Shown here piece by piece: positions 1 through 7,727 of a stretch of DNA of 64,000 bases. The notes under the pieces were generated by a model. That model did not search any database and was not told the DNA's origin. It was given only the letters and a program-made list of their open reading frames with translations. This DNA comes from Bosea sp. Tri-49 (GTDB lineage: Bacteria > Pseudomonadota > Alphaproteobacteria > Rhizobiales > Beijerinckiaceae). Made by a program: the position numbers and the translations under genes. Where the stretch lies: positions 2,790,001-2,854,000 of the forward strand of contig NZ_CP017946.1 in assembly GCF_003952665.1 (NCBI RefSeq), in the 5' to 3' direction. Every line of letters starts with the position of its first letter. Position 1 is the stretch's first letter.

Positions 1-77
1 GCCGCAGAAAGATAACATCAAGTTAGGCAGCAGCGACGAATTGGTTATCGCGTTACGGCTTCAAATCGGTTTAGCTG

Positions 78-97
78 CGGGCTATTGCGCAAGCCCG
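78..97. other. Small hairpin upstream of the first operon
   Basis: A 6-bp inverted repeat (CGGGCT / AGCCCG) with an 8-nt loop lies about 30 bp upstream of the first start codon. It could be the end of a gene to the left or part of the 5' leader. No T-run follows it. The first 125 bases otherwise hold no gene I can support. Confidence 0.25.
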
Positions 98-125
98 CCC
101 AGACGAGCGCGCCAAAGGGAATGGA

Positions 126-1010
126 ATGTCGACCATCGTCACCGCCAAGAAGAGCAAACGCGTGCTGCTCGGCCTGCTCGGCTCGCCGATCGCGCATTCG
201 GCAACGCCGGCGGCGCAGGAAGCGGCGGCGCGTGCGGCCGGCATCGAAGCGCATTACCATCTCATCGAGGTCGCCGGCGCAGGGCGCGACGATCTCGTCG
301 CGATGCTCGACGGCATCCGCCGGCTCGGCTTCTCCGGCATCAATGTCACCTACCCCTACAAGGAAGCGGTCCTGCCGCTGCTCGACGGACTGTCCGAGCA
401 GGCGGCTGCAATGGGCGCGGTCAACACCATCGTCGTCGACGGCGGAAAGCTGACCGGCCACAACACCGACGCCACCGGCTTCGCCACCGCCTATCGACGG
501 CTCGGCCGCCAGGATGGCGACAAGCCGGTCGCGATCATCGGCGCGGGCGGCGTCGGCAAAGCGATCGCCTTCGCGCTCGCCGGCAGCGGTGTCAGCCGGC
601 TCAGGCTCTACGACACCGATGGCAACAAGGCAGAAGCGCTCGCAGCCGCCCTCGTCGGGCGCGCGGAGACTGTGATCGCCGACAGCGCCGAGGCTGCGGC
701 CGAGGGCGCCGCGGGTATCGTCAACGGCACGCCGATCGGCATGCTGCCGGACCGCGGCATCCCGATCGAAGCGGACGCGATTCACGCGTCGCAATGGGTT
801 GGGGACGCGGTCTATCACCCGCTCTTTACTCCGCTGCTGAAAGCGGCGCAAAAGGCCGGCGCGACCGTGATGACCGGGCGCGAGCTTGCGGTCCACCAGG
901 GCGTCGACGCCTTCCGGCTGTTCACCGGGCTGGAGGTTTCGGAGGCCGTGATCGGCGCCGCCTTCGACGCGGTGATCGCGGCGCGCGAGGGGGCCGAGCG
1001 CGCCGCCTGA
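126..1010 (+). CDS. Quinate/shikimate dehydrogenase (AroE family, QsuD-like)
   Basis: This 294-residue enzyme belongs to the shikimate dehydrogenase family and interconverts shikimate (or quinate) and the 3-dehydro compound. The N-terminal substrate domain has the SPIAHS segment near residue 20 and the catalytic Lys79 in NVTYPYKE, with partner Asp115 in GHNTDATGF. The Rossmann motif GAGGVG is at 139-144. The residues after it are YDTDGN, acidic rather than the basic NRT patch of NADP-dependent biosynthetic AroE. The C-terminus reads AVHQGVDAFRLFTG, as I recall for Corynebacterium QsuD. Both features suggest an NAD-dependent catabolic enzyme. A purine-rich ribosome site (AAAGGGA) precedes the ATG. 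It heads an operon with a Liv importer and a dehydroshikimate dehydratase, which supports a degradative role. A plain biosynthetic AroE is the alternative. Confidence 0.9.
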   Translation: MSTIVTAKKSKRVLLGLLGSPIAHSATPAAQEAAARAAGIEAHYHLIEVAGAGRDDLVAMLDGIRRLGFSGINVTYPYKEAVLPLLDGLSEQAAAMGAVNTIVVDGGKLTGHNTDATGFATAYRRLGRQDGDKPVAIIGAGGVGKAIAFALAGSGVSRLRLYDTDGNKAEALAAALVGRAETVIADSAEAAAEGAAGIVNGTPIGMLPDRGIPIEADAIHASQWVGDAVYHPLFTPLLKAAQKAGATVMTGRELAVHQGVDAFRLFTGLEVSEAVIGAAFDAVIAAREGAERAA

Positions 1011-1073
1011 GCAAGACGACCCGGCTCACCGGGCGGGGATCAAGAAACTTTAGGACGAGTGGAGGAAACGAAA

Positions 1074-2210
1074 ATGAAGAAGCACTGGATCATCGCCGCC
1101 GCGCTCGGCATGGCCGTCAGCCTGCCCGCGCTGGCGCAGGACAAGGTCAAGCTGGTCGACGTCGTCGAGCTCTCGGGCGCAGGCGCGACCGCCGGCACCA
1201 ACTGGAAGAACGGCATCGACCTCGCCGTCGCCGACATCAATGCCAAGGGCGGCATCCTCGGCAAGCAGATCGAGATCGTCCACTACGACACCCAGACCAA
1301 TCCGGGTAACACCCGCGCCGCCGTGCAGCGCGCTATCGACGAGGGCACCTATGCCGTGCTCGGCCCGGTCTTCTCCGGCCCGATCGGCGCCTCCATGCAG
1401 ATCGCCCAGCGCGCCGAGATCGCCCAGCTCGTCGGCGGCGAGGCGGCCGGCCTGACCAAGCAGGGCAACCAGTACCTGTTCCGGACCTCGCTCAGCCAGA
1501 CGGCGGCGATGCCGAAGATCGCCAAATATCTGAAGGACACGATCAAGGCCGGCTCGGTCGCGGTCGTCTGGGTCAACAACGATTTCGGCAAGGGTGGCCG
1601 CGACGCGATCATCCCCGAGCTGGAAAAGGCCGGTATCAAGCTCGCCGTCGACGTCTCGACCGAGCAGGGCCAGGCCGACTTCGCCGCCGACGCGATCAAG
1701 GTCAAGAATTCGAACGCCGACGCGATCTTCGTCTATTTGAACGAGGAGGAGAGCGCCCGCTTCCTGCGCGCCGCCAAGCAGCAGGGCATCACCAAGCCGA
1801 TGGTCGGCGAGACGACCCTGCTCGGCGCCAAGGTGATCGAGCTGGCCGGCGATGCAGCTAATGGTGTCAAAGGTCATGTCGGCCTCTCGATCGACGCGCC
1901 GATCCCGGCCTTCCAGGAGTTCGGCAAGAAGTTCCAGGCCAAGTACAACTATGCCTCCGACCATAACGGCCTGAAGGGCTACATGGCCGTCTACATGGTG
2001 AAGTGGGCGACCGAGAAGCAGAAGAAATTCGACAAGAAGGGCGTCGCCGACACGCTGCGCGGCGCGACCATCAAGACCTCGGAAGAGCCGGGCATCCTGA
2101 TCGAGACCACCGTCGAGAAGAACGGCGACCTCGACCGCGAGAGCTTCCTCGCCGAGGTCAAGGACGGCAAGCAGGTGATCACGGCGACGCTGCCGAAGAT
2201 CAACCCGTAA
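1074..2210 (+). CDS. Liv-type ABC importer, substrate-binding protein
   Basis: This 378-residue periplasmic binding protein belongs to the branched-chain amino acid/amide family (type I fold). Residues 1-22 form a Sec signal peptide ending in LPALAQ. I chose the ATG at 1074 because GGAGG lies 8 bp upstream and the signal peptide starts there; an in-frame ATG at 1059 would precede the ribosome site. It sits between the quinate/shikimate dehydrogenase gene and its own permeases. The ligand is therefore more likely a hydroaromatic acid (shikimate, quinate, dehydroshikimate) than an amino acid, which is inference from context. A palindromic element follows it directly, before livH. Confidence 0.92.
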   Translation: MKKHWIIAAALGMAVSLPALAQDKVKLVDVVELSGAGATAGTNWKNGIDLAVADINAKGGILGKQIEIVHYDTQTNPGNTRAAVQRAIDEGTYAVLGPVFSGPIGASMQIAQRAEIAQLVGGEAAGLTKQGNQYLFRTSLSQTAAMPKIAKYLKDTIKAGSVAVVWVNNDFGKGGRDAIIPELEKAGIKLAVDVSTEQGQADFAADAIKVKNSNADAIFVYLNEEESARFLRAAKQQGITKPMVGETTLLGAKVIELAGDAANGVKGHVGLSIDAPIPAFQEFGKKFQAKYNYASDHNGLKGYMAVYMVKWATEKQKKFDKKGVADTLRGATIKTSEEPGILIETTVEKNGDLDRESFLAEVKDGKQVITATLPKINP

Positions 2211-2215
2211 CAGGC

Positions 2216-2296
2216 GCGTCATTCTCGGGCGGCGCGACGCGTCGACCCGAGAATCTCGATATCCAGAGATGGTCGGGTCAAGCCCGACCATGACGC
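2216..2296. repeat. Palindromic intergenic element, family A (copy 1, variant left half)
   Basis: This 81-bp element has terminal inverted repeats GCGTCAT / ATGACGC. Its left hairpin pairs ATTCTCGGG (2221-2229) with CCCGAGAAT (2246-2254). Its right hairpin pairs GGTCGGG (2271-2277) with CCCGACC (2283-2289) around TCAAG. The right half is nearly identical to the elements at 39448 and 49948, but the left half differs. It fills most of the gap between the binding-protein gene and livH. Confidence 0.8.
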
Positions 2297-2320
2297 TCAA
2301 CACACCGAGCGAGCAAAGTC

Positions 2321-3199
2321 ATGGCCGAATTCCTCGCCTATCTCATCGCCGGCATTGCCACGGGCGCGATCTATGCCCTGGCCGCGATCGGCTTCACTTT
2401 GGTCTGGCAGACCTCGCAGACGATCAACTTCGCCCAGGGCGAGTTCGTCATGCTGCCGGCGGTGCTGGTCCTGCTCGCGATCAAGCTCTTCGGCGCGCCG
2501 ATCTGGCTCGGTGCCCTGATCGGCATCGCCGCCTTCATTCTGATCTTCGGCGTCGGCTTCAAGCTCGCTGTGGTCGACCCGATGATCCGGCACGGCGTTC
2601 TGCCACTCGCCATCGCCACCATGGCGCTGTCGATCATCATGAAGGAAGGCGCCAAGGACGGCTTCTCGGCCGAGGCGCAGAAATTCCCCTCCTTCGTGCC
2701 GACCGAGACGATCTCGGTGTTCGGCGCCGCGATCTCGCTGCAGCATGTCGCGATCATCGCGGTCGCCTTCGCCGTCATCGGCCTGCTGCAATGGTTCGTC
2801 GGCAGCACCCGCCTCGGCCGCCAGATGCAGGCGACGGCGCAGAATCCGACGGTGGCGCGCATCCTCGGCATCCCGGTCGAGCGCATGGTGCTGCTGACCT
2901 TCGTGATCAATGCGGCGCTCGCCGTCGTCGCCTCGGTGCTGATCTCGCCGATCTATCTGGCGAAGTTCTCGAATGGCGAGGTCATCGGCCTGTTCGCCTT
3001 CATCGCGGCGATCGTCGGCGGCTTCAACCAGGTCCGCGGCGCCCTCGTCGGCGGCCTGATCGTCGGCATCGTCGACAGCATGGCGGCGGCCTACATCTCG
3101 ACCTCCTACCGGCTCGCCGTGCCGCTCGTGCTCCTGGTCGTCGTCATCCTCGTCAAGCCGGAAGGCCTGATGGGTCGCAAAGAGGAGCGCCGCGTATGA
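2321..3199 (+). CDS. livH: Liv-type ABC importer, inner-membrane permease (LivH family)
   Basis: This 292-residue integral membrane protein belongs to the LivH class (BPD_transp_2) and forms half of the translocation channel. It has about eight hydrophobic segments. The typical N-terminus (AGIATGAIYALAAIGFTL) is followed by the Asn-Phe-Ala-Gln-Gly-Glu segment of this family, and the C-terminus ends in a basic tail (GRKEERRV). It follows the binding-protein gene after a 110-bp gap holding a palindromic element and overlaps livM by 4 bp (ATGA), implying translational coupling. Confidence 0.92.
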   Translation: MAEFLAYLIAGIATGAIYALAAIGFTLVWQTSQTINFAQGEFVMLPAVLVLLAIKLFGAPIWLGALIGIAAFILIFGVGFKLAVVDPMIRHGVLPLAIATMALSIIMKEGAKDGFSAEAQKFPSFVPTETISVFGAAISLQHVAIIAVAFAVIGLLQWFVGSTRLGRQMQATAQNPTVARILGIPVERMVLLTFVINAALAVVASVLISPIYLAKFSNGEVIGLFAFIAAIVGGFNQVRGALVGGLIVGIVDSMAAAYISTSYRLAVPLVLLVVVILVKPEGLMGRKEERRV

Positions 3200-4209
3200 C
3201 CGCGCCCGCAACCCACAGTGCCGCCCCGGCGGCACGCCGCCTGTCGCTGCCCGCCTTCATCGACGGCAGGCTGCTGACGCTGGTCGCCGCCGCGATCATC
3301 CTCTGGTTCGTCCCGTCCGGCATGGGCCGCTACGGCACCTACGTGCTCTCGCTTTGGCTGGTGATGAGCGTCGCGGTGATGGGCCTCAACCTGACGCTCG
3401 GCTATGCCGGCCTGAAGTCGCTGGCCCAGGCCGCCTTCATGGGCATCGGCGCCTATGCGACGGCGCTGCTCACCAGCAAGGTCGGGCTGAACTGGTACGC
3501 CTCCTTCGCGATCTCGGGCCTGCTCACCTTCGCGGTCGGGCTCGTGCTCGGCTTCCCGGCGCTGCGGGTCAAGGCGCACTATCTCGCCTTCGTGACGCTG
3601 GCCTTCTCGACGCTGATCTGGCTCGTCCTGCGCAATGAGCAATGGCTTACCGGCGGCGTCTTCGGCCTCTCCAACATCCCGCGGCCGAGCTTCTTCGGCC
3701 TCAAGCTCGACGGGGCGCTGGCCTTCCATCGCTTCGTCGTGGTCGTCACCTTCCTGCTCGCGGTCGTCCTCTGGTGGATGATCCGCTCGCCCTGGGGCCG
3801 GGCCTTCACGGCGCTGCGCGAGAACCCGATCCGGGCCGCGAGCCTCGGCATCGACACCCGCATGTACACGCTGCTCGCCTTCGCGATCGGCTCGGCCTAT
3901 GCGGGCTTTGCCGGCGCGCTCTATGCACCGCTGGTCGAGTTCATCGACCCCTCGCCCTTCTCGCTGTCGCAGAGCTTCTTCCTGCTGCTGATGGTGGTCG
4001 CGGGCGGGGCCGGCTATCTGCTCGGCCCCTTCATCGGCGCACTGCTCGGCGTCGTGCTGCCGGAATGGCTGCGCTTTGCCGGCTCGCTCTACCTGATCAT
4101 CTTCGCGGCAATCGTCATGCTCCTGCTGATCGCCTGCCCACAGGGCATGAGCGGCCTGCTCGAGCGCGGCTGGAACCGGCTTACCGGTAAGAAGGAGGGC
4201 TCCCGATGA
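3196..4209 (+). CDS. livM: Liv-type ABC importer, inner-membrane permease (LivM family)
   Basis: This 337-residue membrane protein is the second permease half (LivM class). A roughly 30-residue Ala/Pro-rich cytoplasmic N-terminus precedes the first membrane segment. The family-typical segments GYAGLKSLAQAAFMGIGAY and RENPIRAASLGID (the ATPase-contact loop) are present. The start at 3196 overlaps the livH stop by 4 bp, and its own stop overlaps the livG start by 4 bp, so the three genes are almost certainly translated together. Confidence 0.92.
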   Translation: MTAPATHSAAPAARRLSLPAFIDGRLLTLVAAAIILWFVPSGMGRYGTYVLSLWLVMSVAVMGLNLTLGYAGLKSLAQAAFMGIGAYATALLTSKVGLNWYASFAISGLLTFAVGLVLGFPALRVKAHYLAFVTLAFSTLIWLVLRNEQWLTGGVFGLSNIPRPSFFGLKLDGALAFHRFVVVVTFLLAVVLWWMIRSPWGRAFTALRENPIRAASLGIDTRMYTLLAFAIGSAYAGFAGALYAPLVEFIDPSPFSLSQSFFLLLMVVAGGAGYLLGPFIGALLGVVLPEWLRFAGSLYLIIFAAIVMLLLIACPQGMSGLLERGWNRLTGKKEGSR

Positions 4210-4949
4210 ACCAGGTCCTCGAAGTCTCGAACCTGCACAAGGCCTTCGGCGGCATCAAGGCGGTGAACGGCGTCTCCTTCTCGGTCAACGAAGGCGAGAT
4301 TCTCGGCATCATCGGCCCCAATGGCTGCGGCAAGTCGACCCTGTTCAACTGCATCCTCGGCCAGCTCGAGCCGACCGAGGGCGCGGTGAAGCTCGACGGG
4401 CGCGACGTCACCAATATGCGCCCCTCCGAGCTCAACCGGCTCGGCGTCAGCCGCACCTTCCAGCTGCTGCAGGTCTTCCCCGAGCTCTCGGTGCGCGAGA
4501 ACCTGATCCTCGCCGGCCAGGAGCATGAAGGCACGATGCTCTCGCGCTTCTTCGGGTCACGCGATGCCGGGCTGACGGCGAAAGCCGAGCAGATGATCGG
4601 CTTCTTCAAGCTCGGCCATCTCGCCGATGCCAAGGCCGGCGGGCTCTCCTATGGCCAGCAGAAGCTGCTGGACGCCGCCATGGCCTTCATGGCCGGCCCG
4701 CGCCTCGTCCTGCTCGACGAGCCGGCCGGCGGCGTGAATCTCACCATGCTGGGCGATCTCAAGGAGCGGCTGCGCGCCATCAACGCCGAGCAGGGCGCGA
4801 CTTTCGTGGTGATCGAGCACAACATGGATTTCGTGATGTCGCTGTGCTCGCGCGTCATCGTGCTGGCCGAAGGCAAGGTGCTGGCCGAGGGTACACCGGC
4901 CGAGGTCCGCGCCAACCCCGCCGTGATCGAAGCTTATCTCGGGCATTGA
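4206..4949 (+). CDS. livG: Liv-type ABC importer, ATPase (LivG family)
   Basis: This 247-residue nucleotide-binding subunit has Walker A GPNGCGKST (a Cys where most paralogs have Ala), signature LSYGQQKLLD, and Walker B LVLLDEPAGG followed by VNLTM and the His switch IEHNMD. These are the hallmarks of the LivG half of a Liv importer. The start codon overlaps the livM stop. It pairs with the LivF subunit 11 bp downstream to power the permeases of this operon. Confidence 0.93.
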   Translation: MNQVLEVSNLHKAFGGIKAVNGVSFSVNEGEILGIIGPNGCGKSTLFNCILGQLEPTEGAVKLDGRDVTNMRPSELNRLGVSRTFQLLQVFPELSVRENLILAGQEHEGTMLSRFFGSRDAGLTAKAEQMIGFFKLGHLADAKAGGLSYGQQKLLDAAMAFMAGPRLVLLDEPAGGVNLTMLGDLKERLRAINAEQGATFVVIEHNMDFVMSLCSRVIVLAEGKVLAEGTPAEVRANPAVIEAYLGH

Positions 4950-4960
4950 GGAGCGACGCC

Positions 4961-5698
4961 ATGACCACTCCCATCCTCGAACTCGACGGCGTGGTCGGCG
5001 GCTACGGCGCCATGACCATCCTCAACGGGACGACCTTCAAGGTGCCGCGCGCCGCGATCACCACGGTGATCGGCCCCAACGGCGCCGGCAAGTCGACCGT
5101 ATTCAAGGCGATCTTCGGCCTGCTCAAGGTGCGCGAGGGCCATATCCGGCTGGAAGGCCGCGAGATCACCAACTGGAACCAGCGCAAGCTGCTCGAAGCC
5201 GGCATCTGCTATGTGCCGCAGGGCCGCAACATCTTCCCCGAGCTCTCGGTGCGCCACAATATCGAACTCGGCGCAGTCGCGGCCGGTAGCCACATCACCA
5301 ACATGCCCAAGCGCATCGAAGCGGCGCTCGACCGCTTCCCGTCGCTGCGCGCCAAGGCCGATGTCCAGGCCTCGACGCTTTCGGGGGGCCAACAGAAGCA
5401 GCTCGAGATCGTGCGCGGGCTCCTGCTCGATCCCAAGCTCGTGCTGATCGACGAGCCTTCGATCGGGCTCTCGCCGATGCTGGTGCAGGAGACCTTCGAC
5501 ATCCTGAAGGAGTTGCGCGCCAAGGGCGTCACCATCCTGATGATCGAGCAGAACGCCCGCTCCGCTCTGGAAATCTCCGACGAAGGCCTGGTGCTGGAGC
5601 TCGGGCAGACCCGCATGCAGGGCCCGGCTGCCGACATCCTCGCCGACCCCCGCGTCGCCCAACTCTTCCTCGGTGGCGCGATGACGGAAGCGGCGTGA
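4961..5698 (+). CDS. livF: Liv-type ABC importer, ATPase (LivF family)
   Basis: This 245-residue nucleotide-binding subunit has Walker A GPNGAGKST, signature LSGGQQKQLE, and Walker B LVLIDEPSIGLSP with IEQN as the switch region. The Leu-Ser-Pro segment after Walker B is typical of LivF. I placed the start at 4961, just after GAGGAGCGACGCC. The reading frame is open further upstream, but that stretch overlaps livG and has no homology. The dehydratase gene begins 4 bp after its stop. Confidence 0.93.
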   Translation: MTTPILELDGVVGGYGAMTILNGTTFKVPRAAITTVIGPNGAGKSTVFKAIFGLLKVREGHIRLEGREITNWNQRKLLEAGICYVPQGRNIFPELSVRHNIELGAVAAGSHITNMPKRIEAALDRFPSLRAKADVQASTLSGGQQKQLEIVRGLLLDPKLVLIDEPSIGLSPMLVQETFDILKELRAKGVTILMIEQNARSALEISDEGLVLELGQTRMQGPAADILADPRVAQLFLGGAMTEAA

Positions 5699-5702
5699 AC
5701 TC

Positions 5703-7598
5703 ATGAACCCGACCTCGATCGCCACCGTCTCGCTTTCCGGCGATCTCGCCGACAAGCTTCGCGCCATCGCCGCCGCCGGCTTCGACGGGGTCGAGGTCTT
5801 CGAGAACGACTTCCTGACCTTCGACGGCAACCCGCGCGATGTCGGCAAGATGATTGCCGATCTCGGCCTCGCCATTGTCGCCTTCCAGCCCTTCCGCGAT
5901 TTCGAGGGCATGCCGGAGCCGCTGCGCGGGCGCACCTTCGAGCGGGCGCGGCGCAAGTTCGAATTGATGAACGAGCTCGGCGCCGGGCTGATGCTAATCT
6001 GCTCGAACGTCTCGCCACAATCGCTGGGGGGGATCGACCGCGCCGCCCATGACCTCAACGAGCTCGGCAATCTCGCTGCGAAGCATAACGTGCGCGTCGG
6101 CTTCGAGGCGCTGGCCTGGGGCCGCCACGTCAACGACTATCGCGACGCCTGGGAGATCGTGCGCCGGGCGAACCACGACCGCATCGGCCTGATCCTCGAT
6201 TCCTTCCACACACTGGCGCGGCGCTCGCCGGTGGAGCCGATCGCCTCGATTCCCGGCGACCGGATCGAGCTGGTCCAGCTCGCCGACGCGCCGCAGCTCG
6301 ACATGGACGTGCTGAGCTGGAGCCGGCATTTCCGCAACTTCCCCGGCCAGGGTGACCTCGCCGTCGCCGATTTCCTCCGGGCAGTCGAGGCGACCGGCTA
6401 TGTGGGCCCGCTCTCGCTCGAAATCTTCAACGACCAGTTCCGCGCCGGCTCGGCCAAGCGCGTCGCGGTCGACGGCCTGCGCTCGCTGATCCAGCTCGCC
6501 GACCAGACGGCTCGGTTGAACGATCCGGCCAAGGCGGAGATGCCGGACCGGGCGCCATTGCTCGGCGTCGAGTTCATCGAATTCGCGCTCGACGAGGAGC
6601 CGGCGCAGGCACTGTCCAGCCTGTTCAGCGCGCTCGGCTTCCATAGGAGCGGCGAGCACCGCAGCAAGTCCGTGACGCGCTGGAGCCAGGGCGGCATCAA
6701 CCTGATCGTCAACACCGAGAAGGACGGCTTTGCCCAGTCGCATGCGATCATGCACGGGCCCGGCGTCTGCGCGCTGGCGCTGCGCGTCGCCAATGTCGAA
6801 GCGACGATGGCGCGCGCCCGAGCGCTGAAGGACACGACCTTCGAGCAATCGGTCAGTGCGGGCGAGATGGAGATCCCGGCGATCCGCGGCGTCGGCGGCA
6901 GCCTGATCTACTTCACCGAACCGCGCGATGACGGTGCCCAGAGCTGGCATGACGACTTCATCGCCACCGGTGAAGGCGGCACCACCCCTGCCCTGCTCAC
7001 CGAAGTCGATCACATCTCGCAGTCGATGGACTATGACGAGATGCTGTCCTGGCTGCTGTTCTACACATCGCTCTTCGCGCTCGACCGCATCCCGCAGCTC
7101 GCCATCGCCGATCCGGCCGGGCTGGTGCAGAGCCGGCCGCTGGTCAGTGGCGACGGCTCAGTCCGTATGATCCTCAATGGTTCGCAGGCGACACGGACCC
7201 TGTCCTCGCGCTTCGTCTCAGAGCATTTCGGCTCGGGCGTGCAGCACATCGCCTTCACCTCGCCGGATATCTTCGCGGCGGTGGCGGCGATGCGGGCGGC
7301 CGGGCTCGATGTCCTCGACATCCCCGAGAACTATTACGACGATCTCGAAGCCCGCTACGGGCTGGAGCCGGCCTTCCTCGACCGGCTGCGCGAGCACCAC
7401 ATCCTCTACGACCGCGACGGCGAGGCCGAGTTCCTGCAGGTCTACACCCACGTCTTCGCCCAGCGCTTCTTCTTCGAGATCGTCGAGCGGCGCGGCGGTT
7501 ACGCCGGGTTCGGCGCGGTCAACGCGCCGGTCCGGCTGGCGGCGCAGGCACGCGAGGCGCGGCCCGTGACGGTGCCGCGCCCTCTGCACGAGGATTAG
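5703..7598 (+). CDS. quiC: 3-dehydroshikimate dehydratase, two-domain (TIM barrel + HPPD-like)
   Basis: This 631-residue enzyme converts 3-dehydroshikimate to protocatechuate, the entry point to the beta-ketoadipate route. Residues 1-270 form a sugar-phosphate isomerase-type TIM barrel. Candidate divalent-metal ligands are Glu135 (FEALAWG), Asp166 (LDSFH), Gln192 (VQLADAP) and Glu240 (LEIFND), with the spacing of the bacterial QuiC1/AsbF family. Residues 285-610 resemble 4-hydroxyphenylpyruvate dioxygenase, keeping a vicinal-oxygen-chelate triad (His in TEVDHIS, His in VQHIAF, Glu in AEFLQV). The role of that second domain is uncertain. The gene is the last of the operon, 4 bp after livF. With the dehydrogenase at 126 it completes a shikimate-to-protocatechuate route. 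Confidence 0.9.
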   Translation: MNPTSIATVSLSGDLADKLRAIAAAGFDGVEVFENDFLTFDGNPRDVGKMIADLGLAIVAFQPFRDFEGMPEPLRGRTFERARRKFELMNELGAGLMLICSNVSPQSLGGIDRAAHDLNELGNLAAKHNVRVGFEALAWGRHVNDYRDAWEIVRRANHDRIGLILDSFHTLARRSPVEPIASIPGDRIELVQLADAPQLDMDVLSWSRHFRNFPGQGDLAVADFLRAVEATGYVGPLSLEIFNDQFRAGSAKRVAVDGLRSLIQLADQTARLNDPAKAEMPDRAPLLGVEFIEFALDEEPAQALSSLFSALGFHRSGEHRSKSVTRWSQGGINLIVNTEKDGFAQSHAIMHGPGVCALALRVANVEATMARARALKDTTFEQSVSAGEMEIPAIRGVGGSLIYFTEPRDDGAQSWHDDFIATGEGGTTPALLTEVDHISQSMDYDEMLSWLLFYTSLFALDRIPQLAIADPAGLVQSRPLVSGDGSVRMILNGSQATRTLSSRFVSEHFGSGVQHIAFTSPDIFAAVAAMRAAGLDVLDIPENYYDDLEARYGLEPAFLDRLREHHILYDRDGEAEFLQVYTHVFAQRFFFEIVERRGGYAGFGAVNAPVRLAAQAREARPVTVPRPLHED

Positions 7599-7655
7599 CT
7601 CATCCCGAGCTGATCTGACGCCGGTTGTCCGACGCCGTGGCGTCGAAAGAGTTGT

Positions 7656-7695
7656 GGCCATGGGTGCCCGGGGCCGCGCCCAGGCACCCATGGCC
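7656..7695. terminator. Perfect 13-bp stem hairpin between convergent genes
   Basis: GGCCATGGGTGCC (7656-7668) and its exact complement (7683-7695) flank a 14-nt GC-rich loop. The hairpin lies between the end of the quinate/shikimate operon and the end of the opposing hydrolase gene, where a bidirectional terminator would be expected. No T-run follows, so it may equally be an mRNA-end or dispersed repeat element. A second small palindrome (GACGCC-GT-GGCGTC) lies at 7631-7644. Confidence 0.5.
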
Positions 7696-7727
7696 GCCGC
7701 ACAGACTGAGCCTGGGGGAGGACCGGC

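Noticed and set aside
45..896. Long minus-strand frame opposite the dehydrogenase gene
   Set aside because: It is a GC-driven antisense shadow of the gene at 126 with Arg/Asp-rich, unfolded-looking sequence and no homology.
1050..2303. 417-codon minus-strand frame opposite the first binding-protein gene
   Set aside because: The opposite strand encodes a complete binding protein with signal peptide; the frame is an antisense artifact.
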